Shown piece after piece: positions 57,906-64,000 of a DNA stretch of 64,000 bases (position 1 is its first letter; every line of letters begins with the position of its first letter). The notes under the pieces were generated by a model that was given only the letters and a program-made list of their open reading frames with translations, was not told where the DNA came from and did no database searches. Source of the stretch: Charina bottae (Eukaryota > Chordata > Lepidosauria > Squamata > Charinaidae). The stretch lies in assembly GCA_023362775.1 (NCBI GenBank), contig JALMGJ010000016.1:2898001-2962000 (forward strand). The letters run 5' to 3'. Made by a program: the position numbers and the translations under genes.

Positions 57906-60144
57906 TGGAATATACCACTTAGGTATCACTCAAATTTATAGTGCTAATATCAATGTTATTGAAACTAAACATTTGAGAATATCTGATTCTGATATTTTCA
58001 AAGACATACAAAAGGGGTTTAGATTTCCTGGCTATTTTTTGCTAACTTTCACTTTAATAAAAGGTTTAATTTTGGCCACTTTGTTCAGCAGCATACCCCT
58101 AATATCAGTACAGAAAATATTTTATTCTTCTTTTCATTTATCTTCAAAAACATTTCTCTGTAAGAATTTCTTTGCACTCTATTTTCTACCCCTGTGGGAA
58201 AACAACATAGCTGATGTCCTGGCATCAGGAGACACAAAAATAGAGAGCTAAGATATATTTCTGTGATCATTTAATGTAGCTCCTAAGAAGGTGAAGCTCT
58301 CCTTCTGTCTAACAAATATCAAAGTAAACTTGCATGGAGAACATTTTTCAGTGGCAGACAAATGAAAGGTGTGTTGTGGCAGAGATGAACTCCATGCATC
58401 TCTATGACTCACCATTTTTCTGGTTTTCACAAAAGAATAGATAAGTACAGGCATTCCTCAAATGGCTTCTTCAGGAGGGATTCAGATTGAATGCTCCTTA
58501 AACAGGGTGCTGTTTAAATGATTTAAAGTGAAATTAAAGCAATGGGCCATTGTACATGTACCGATTTCTCAAAAGCCCCATATGAAGTTATGATATAATA
58601 CCACAGATGGGCCTGTCATATATAAAACAGGACTGCATTTTTAAAAGATACAAGGTTTAATATAAAGCAATCAGTCAAGTGCTGAAATGCCCTTACATTA
58701 TTTGAGTATGGCTACAAAATCTGGAACCCACCAGGCTGAAAACAATTGTTTCCTATTTCTGGTAATGCAAAGTTAAGGGATACAGGATTATCAATTACTT
58801 ACCAGGATGTAACAGAATACAGATAGACAGAATTCTAGCTTTGCCTTTGAGGACCAGACTTTGGGTCACAACTCCAGGATCCCATTCAGTAGAATAAAAG
58901 GGAGACCTGTTGGTTAATTATCTGAGAATTTGGGGGGTTAATTTGCTGTTCCAAGCTCTGGGACAAGATTAGAGGTGTATGTTGAGATATGTGACATGGA
59001 TATGACTGACAGGGAGGGAGAGCTAACAGGTGATTCTAACTTTAGAGCTTGAGAGAAGTGGGCAGGATGTCTGCTTGCTTTTTTAATGATGGCCAACAAG
59101 TGGTACAAGTGAATTTCCCAGCTGGCAGGAAAACAAAAATCATCAGTTACTCCCCTAATGTGGAGTGAGGCTGGGGCTGAGAAAGGAGGTGAGTTTTGGT
59201 AAATGGCCAGAGAGGGGGGTTTAGCCATTTATCAGAACCTGTAGAGCTTGGTCTACCCATTTTTTTCCTATTCCTTTCCTTATTGCTGGATCTGATAGAC
59301 CAGAACCTCTGTACATGCTTAGAAAGCTCCCAATCTATTGGCTTCTCTAGCATATATCGATATCTTGGTCTATTGCTCTCCCCAGCAATCTTAGTAGAGA
59401 CACTGGAAGACCAGGACCCCACTTCAGTTGCTTAGAGAGGTCCTGCTTTACTGATTTCTTTAGGGATATTAAAAGAAAAAGTAACTCTGACCAACCATGA
59501 GTATAAACTCAGGGTGAAGCCTACTCCATGGTGATCAGGGAGTCAAAGTGTACTCCTCCTCCTCCTCCTCCCTTATTCTGTCATCAGGCTGCCTGCCAGC
59601 AGCCTTATTTAAGGAGGTCAGTCCCTTTTTTAAGGAAAAGGCAGCAAGTTCACCTGGCTGCTACAACCATTTAGTACAGTATGGATAAAGTGACTTAGAC
59701 TGATCAGAGTCTTGACACTTCATTGGCAGAGTCCATTGCAGTGACTGGGGTAACATCTAGCCACATTAATGAGGACCAGTTTGGGCCTGTGAACTCTGCT
59801 GATAGCAGGGCTTCTGTTGGGAATATAGGGGAAATTGCTACTTCCATATTGGATCAGAGAAACATGAAATGAGATCACCTCGACTATGGCTGGGGATGAG
59901 AGGAGGGCTGGTCATACAGATGTATCTTTTTTTTTTAAGATGTATCCTTAAAGACTTGTTAGCAAACCATAAAGCTGAAGTTACTGGGACAAGTAAAAAT
60001 GCCCTCAGAGAGCATTTGTTGTTGTTGTTTCTGTGTTTTAGAAGCAGGTGGAATGGAATAAAGCCTTCTTGATTTTTCCTGATTCATATGAAGCACAGCC
60101 ATAACTTCCCTTTGGTTCTTCTTCATGGAAAGCCACTAGCTGAT

Positions 60145-60181
<37 letters not shown>

Positions 60182-60331
60182 TGTCAGCCATAGCCATCTA
60201 TCTATTGTCAGGGATAGATCTAGATCTAGATTTATATTTCATAATCTAATTAATGACATAATTTTACCCCACTTGGGTTGGGAGTGCATGATATTCTAGA
60301 ACAGATATACTTGTGATGATCTCAACAACAA
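57906..60331. other. Non-coding stretch
   Basis: No gene was seen. A CTGT tetranucleotide run lies at 60146-60179 and a short CTC run near 59553-59568. Confidence 0.5.
60146..60179 (+). repeat. CTGT tetranucleotide microsatellite
   Basis: About eight tandem units, followed by CTATTGTCAG motifs repeated twice. Confidence 0.9.
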
Positions 60332-60668
60332 TGTCCCAATAAACACTTCTCCATGCAATTCATTGAAATGCAGATAAAGCTTTATTTAGGATACATGTTC
60401 ATTGAAGCACTCCTAAAGACTTGAATACTGATTCCCGCCAAACTATGCTCTCTTAACCCTTCCCTTTGCACGCCAATTCACCAGCGATGATCTCATGGAG
60501 CAAACGGTCCCATCTCCTCTCCGTTGCAGGTGCATGACCTTGGCCTAGCTGTCTCTAGCTTCCAGCAGCAGACATAACACTCAACTGTCCTTCCCCCTCC
60601 CAACTACTATACAAGCACTAAGGTATTATAGATTCTAATGGCAGGATTCATAGACATGAACCCTGACA
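60332..60668 (-). repeat. 3' LTR of the right-edge chromovirus
   Basis: The LTR is 337 bp in minus sense, starting TGTCAGGGTTCATG and ending TTATTGGGACA (TGTC...GACA). AATAAAGC lies near 60390. The start directly follows the purine tract. The second LTR is outside the window, so the limits rest on end structure. Confidence 0.7.
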
Positions 60669-60827
60669 TGCCGACCCTCCAAAAGAAAGAATAGTATGCC
60701 AAGAACAAGAAAGGTCAAGAAATACAAGTATACATAAAGGCACATGGACAAATTCCAGAATTCTTCAGGCTGCAAGACAATGGGAGGCACTGAGATCTGA
60801 AAAACAGAAATAAGAATAATTGTGCAG

Positions 60828-63800
60828 TTAACCAGGTTTAGAAGGGAATTGATCATGGAATTTCTTCAATAACCTTGGCGCTGAAACATGAATCTTATCA
60901 ACCCACTCCTCAAATCCCACAGGCAAATGTTTCCATTGCACCAAGTACTGTAATTTTCCTCGGTGCAATCTAGAGTCCAAAATGTTCACAATTTCAAAAT
61001 GTTCGTTATCTCCCACCATGATAGGTGGAGGCGCTACTGGATCTGGATGCCATTGATCAGCTGGTTTAACTGGTTTCAATAAGCTGATGTGGAAAACAGG
61101 ATGTACTCTACGAAGGTTCTTTGGCAAGTCCAATTGAGCGGCTACTGGGTTGATCACTTTCACAATGGGAAATGGCCCAATAAATTTAGGCCCCAGTTTC
61201 TTGCATGGCTGAGTTGATTTCAAATGTTTTGTGGACAGGTAGACCTTTTCTCCCACCACTAAAGGCCACTCTGGAGCCCGTTTACGATCAGCAAAATTTT
61301 TGTATGAATTTTTTGCTTCTTGTAATATATTCAACATTACCGGCCAATTTGATCGTATTTTTGTAATCCATTCATCTGCTAGTACAGGATCAGTTTGTTG
61401 AAGCATGGCAGGGTCAGGTAGTTCAGGAATAGGTACAAAATCCTGGCCAGTAGCCACTTTAAATGGTGAAAATCCAGTGCTCTGATGAACAGCATTATTA
61501 TAGGCTACCTCAGCAAAGGGTAACAACTCCACCCAATTATCTTGCTGATGACTAATGTAACACCGTAAATACTGTTCCAACACGGAGTTAAGCCGTTCAC
61601 AAGCTCCGTTACCCTCCGGATGATGCCCAGAGGTAAGACCCTGTTCAGTTCCAATCAATTTTAGAAATGATTTCCAAAATTTGGCGGTAAACTGACTTCC
61701 GCGATCGCTGATAATCCGCAAGGGGGCGCCGTGCGCTCGGTAAATGTGCAAGATGAATAACTTTGCCAGTTGACCAGCAGATGGCAGTCCTTTACAAGGG
61801 ATGAAATGAGCTTGTTTAGAAAATAAGTCAGTTACTACCCATATGACGGTCTTGCCTTTACTCTCTGGTATGTCTACAATGAAATCCATTGAAATTTGTT
61901 TCCATGGGCTTGTTGGCTCAGCCACTGTTTGCAATAGTCCCACCGGTTTCCCGGGTGCTTTTTTCATGGATACACACACATGACATGACAAAACATATTG
62001 TTTAACATCTTTCCTCAAAGTTGGCCACCAAAATTGCCTTCTGACCAAATGTAAAGTTTTTACAAATCCGAAATGTCCGGCAATTTTGCTATCATGACAA
62101 CGTTGTAAAATAGCCTTTCTCACAGCCTCTGGAACATATAATCTGTCTCCATTCCACCACACCCCATTCGCCTCAGTTAATGTTTGCTTGTGCTCTTTCC
62201 ACCAATCATCATCCTCTATAGCGGTTTTAAGTTCTTTCTCTAGAGAGGGTTCACATAGAGGTTTCGGTGGTTTGGCCTTGCTTCTAGTGATAGCCACCTT
62301 CCCTTGCAATTGTACAGGTATGGGTGCTGCATCATTGTCAGAACCAGGTTCCTCCTGGTTGGATAAGCCCAATTGTTGGGGAGACATTACTGTGGATACC
62401 ATCAGTTCTGGTTGAGTGTCATGCTGTGGCAGCCTAGATAAAGCATCTGCTAAAAAGTTTTTTCCAGCTGGCAAATACTTTAATGTGAAATTAAACCTAC
62501 TGAAAAATTCAGCCCAACGGATTTGTTTAGGATTTAATTTCTGAGGCGTTTTAAGTGCTTCCAAGTTCTTATGGTCAGTGAAGACTTCAAAGGGATGAGG
62601 CGAACCCTCCAGCAGGTGTCGCCATGTAGCTAGAGCATGTCGCACTGCAAAAGCTTCTTTTTCCCAAACCAACCAACGTTGTTCAGCCTCAGTAAATTTA
62701 CGAGAAATATATGCACAAGGTCTTAACTGATCATTATTGTCTCTTTGCAATAATACGCATCCAACCGCAGAATTGGACGCGTCTGTCTGGATCAAAAAGG
62801 GACGTTCTGGATCAGGATGTTTTAAAACGGGTTCTGCAGTGAACAACTGCTTCAGTTGTTCAAAAGCCGTTTGGCACGCCGGCGTCCATTTTAATTTCGG
62901 TTGAGGTTTATTTGCTAATACGCCATCAGCCGATTTCTTGGTTTTTAACATATCGGTTAATGGTAACGCAATCTTGGCGAACCCGGGAATGAACTGGCGA
63001 TAGAAATTTGCGAACCCGAGAAAAGATTGTAATTGCTTTTTTGTTCTGGGGGTTTCCCACGCCAATACATCTTTAACTTTGGCGGGATCCATTTCAATGC
63101 CCTGATGGGATATTCTGTAGCCTAGAAAATCCAATTTTTCTTTGTGAAATTCACATTTAGACAACTTAACATACAGTTTGTTTTCTAAAAGCTTTCTGAG
63201 CACTGCTTTTACTAGTTTTACATGTTGTTCCATGGTCTCTGTGTATATTAAGATGTCATCCAGATATACCAATACCCCCTGGTACAGAAATTCATGTAGA
63301 ACCTCATTAATTAAGCTCATGAAGACTCCAGGCCCGCCCCTTAATCCGAACGGCATGACTTTATATTGAAAACAACCTAATTGGCAATTAAAAGCGGTCT
63401 TCCACTCATCCCCTTCTTTTATGCGTACTCTAAAATACGCTTCTCTCAAATCCAGCTTAGTGAATATTTTCCCTTTGGTCAGTTGAGCCAGCATATCTTT
63501 CATCAACGGGAGCGGATATTGGTTAGAAATACAAACAGCATTCAACCCCCTGTAGTCCGTACAAAGCCGTAATGAGCCATCTTTCTTTTTCCGGAATAAA
63601 ACCGGAGCAGCCGTGGGTGAGGTGGATGGCTCAATAAACCCCCACTTGAGGTTCTTATCTATAAAATTCCTCAGCTCTTGTAGTTCCTTATGAGTCATTG
63701 AATACAACTTGGGTTTAGGTAACACTGCCCCAGGCTCCAATTGTAAAGAACAGTCTGTTTTCCGATGAGGGGGCATCTGGTCTGATTCCGTCTCTAAAAA

Positions 63801-64000
63801 AATCTCCCCCTCCTCCTCATATAGTGACGGTGCCACCGCTGCTTGAGCTAGCTCCCGCACCACACCGAGTCCTGCAGTTTCCCGCTCAACTCCCAAATAT
63901 GAGCCATCTGCAAATTCCATTTCTCCAGAAACCCAGTCAATCTGAGGGTTACGCTCCCTCAACCATTTGAGCCCCAATACTATGGGCTGATTGGAAATGG
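60828..64000 (-). CDS. pol: Chromovirus Pol polyprotein, partial at N-terminus
   Basis: The reading frame is open from the right edge to a stop at about 60828. Positions below count from the Leu-Gly at 63977. The end of the aspartic protease (VLGLKWLR then NPQIDW) comes first. RT spans about 75-260, with FTKLDLREAY and the catalytic YLDD at 238-241. RNase H spans about 390-515 (QTDAS, D399; E441; D468; LADALS, D511). The integrase zinc region is H635/C665/C668, and the core is MDFIVD (D698), SDRGSQF (D758) and ACERLN (E794). Then come a GPF module (KFIGPFPIVKV, 931-941) and a chromodomain (HFEIVNILDS to EEW, 993-1025). The RT block usually reading GLxNAPA is GLRGGPGVF. All catalytic residues are present, so activity is possible if the unseen gag and 5' LTR are intact. 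Confidence 0.92.
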   Translation of the reverse strand, partial: ISNQPIVLGLKWLRERNPQIDWVSGEMEFADGSYLGVERETAGLGVVRELAQAAVAPSLYEEEGEIFLETESDQMPPHRKTDCSLQLEPGAVLPKPKLYSMTHKELQELRNFIDKNLKWGFIEPSTSPTAAPVLFRKKKDGSLRLCTDYRGLNAVCISNQYPLPLMKDMLAQLTKGKIFTKLDLREAYFRVRIKEGDEWKTAFNCQLGCFQYKVMPFGLRGGPGVFMSLINEVLHEFLYQGVLVYLDDILIYTETMEQHVKLVKAVLRKLLENKLYVKLSKCEFHKEKLDFLGYRISHQGIEMDPAKVKDVLAWETPRTKKQLQSFLGFANFYRQFIPGFAKIALPLTDMLKTKKSADGVLANKPQPKLKWTPACQTAFEQLKQLFTAEPVLKHPDPERPFLIQTDASNSAVGCVLLQRDNNDQLRPCAYISRKFTEAEQRWLVWEKEAFAVRHALATWRHLLEGSPHPFEVFTDHKNLEALKTPQKLNPKQIRWAEFFSRFNFTLKYLPAGKNFLADALSRLPQHDTQPELMVSTVMSPQQLGLSNQEEPGSDNDAAPIPVQLQGKVAITRSKAKPPKPLCEPSLEKELKTAIEDDDWWKEHKQTLTEANGVWWNGDRLYVPEAVRKAILQRCHDSKIAGHFGFVKTLHLVRRQFWWPTLRKDVKQYVLSCHVCVSMKKAPGKPVGLLQTVAEPTSPWKQISMDFIVDIPESKGKTVIWVVTDLFSKQAHFIPCKGLPSAGQLAKLFILHIYRAHGAPLRIISDRGSQFTAKFWKSFLKLIGTEQGLTSGHHPEGNGACERLNSVLEQYLRCYISHQQDNWVELLPFAEVAYNNAVHQSTGFSPFKVATGQDFVPIPELPDPAMLQQTDPVLADEWITKIRSNWPVMLNILQEAKNSYKNFADRKRAPEWPLVVGEKVYLSTKHLKSTQPCKKLGPKFIGPFPIVKVINPVAAQLDLPKNLRRVHPVFHISLLKPVKPADQWHPDPVAPPPIMVGDNEHFEIVNILDSRLHRGKLQYLVQWKHLPVGFEEWVDKIHVSAPRLLKKFHDQFPSKPG

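Larger units (their letters stand above)
60332..64000 (-). mobile_element. Young-looking Ty3/gypsy chromovirus, cut by window edge
   Basis: The minus-strand element continues past the right edge. Present here are the end of the protease, RT, RNase H, integrase and chromodomain in one open frame, a purine tract (TTTTGGAGGGTCGGCA at 60669-60684) and a 3' LTR. The 5' LTR, gag and primer-binding site lie outside the window. More than 3.1 kb of pol without a stop contrasts with the broken relatives at 6.6 and 54.5 kb, so this insertion is the most recent of the three. Confidence 0.92.

Noticed and set aside
57333..57929. Several Tyr-Ile-Leu-rich frames
   Set aside because: They are translations of the TAATA microsatellite.

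Overview
This window looks like non-genic DNA, intergenic or deep intronic, from a squamate reptile (lizard or snake). The evidence is the mix of repeats: tRNA-derived SINEs with Bov-B-like tails, a 5S-rRNA-derived SINE, CR1-type LINE 3' ends with A/T-rich tails, chromodomain Ty3/gypsy elements, a Ty1/copia element, long AATAT and AATAG microsatellites and hAT-like MITEs. The species cannot be fixed from sequence alone. I found no host protein-coding exon. Every long open frame belongs to a retroelement.

Layout. 1-4920: AT-rich, no gene. 4921-5840: two adjacent minus-strand LINE 3' ends. 6646-11884: a decayed Ty3/gypsy chromovirus on the minus strand with a likely self-priming primer-binding site. 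13226-13440: a tRNA-derived SINE. 16340-17040: a possible processed retrocopy. 19753-19903: a MITE. 20161-24846: a complete but dead Ty1/copia element with both LTRs and a primer-binding site matching the anticodon arm of initiator tRNA-Met. 28009-28649: a solo LTR with a 5-bp target duplication. 28963-29271: a hAT-type MITE with an 8-bp target duplication. 33661-37583: a full-length LINE flanked by an 11-bp target duplication. Its first bases fold, by hand, into an HDV-like ribozyme whose cleavage site falls exactly at the element's 5' end. 38100-39471: LINE and LTR fragments. 41865-42900: SINE, Bov-B-like and CR1 pieces. 44256-44814: a nested-palindrome MITE with a GC-rich core. 46545-46715: a 5S-derived SINE. 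49875-50389: a large inverted repeat. 50914-51125: a second palindromic MITE. 54540-55720: the 3' end of a chromovirus. 57325-57905: an AATAT array split by a SINE or Bov-B tail. 60332-64000: the 3' LTR and a still-open pol of a young-looking chromovirus cut by the window edge.

The elements show three ways of starting reverse transcription: self-priming (chromovirus at 6.6-11.9 kb), a half-tRNA primer (copia) and target-primed reverse transcription with 5' ribozyme processing (LINE). The strongest signal is the ribozyme-like 5' terminus of the LINE. All RNA folds and repeat alignments were done by eye.
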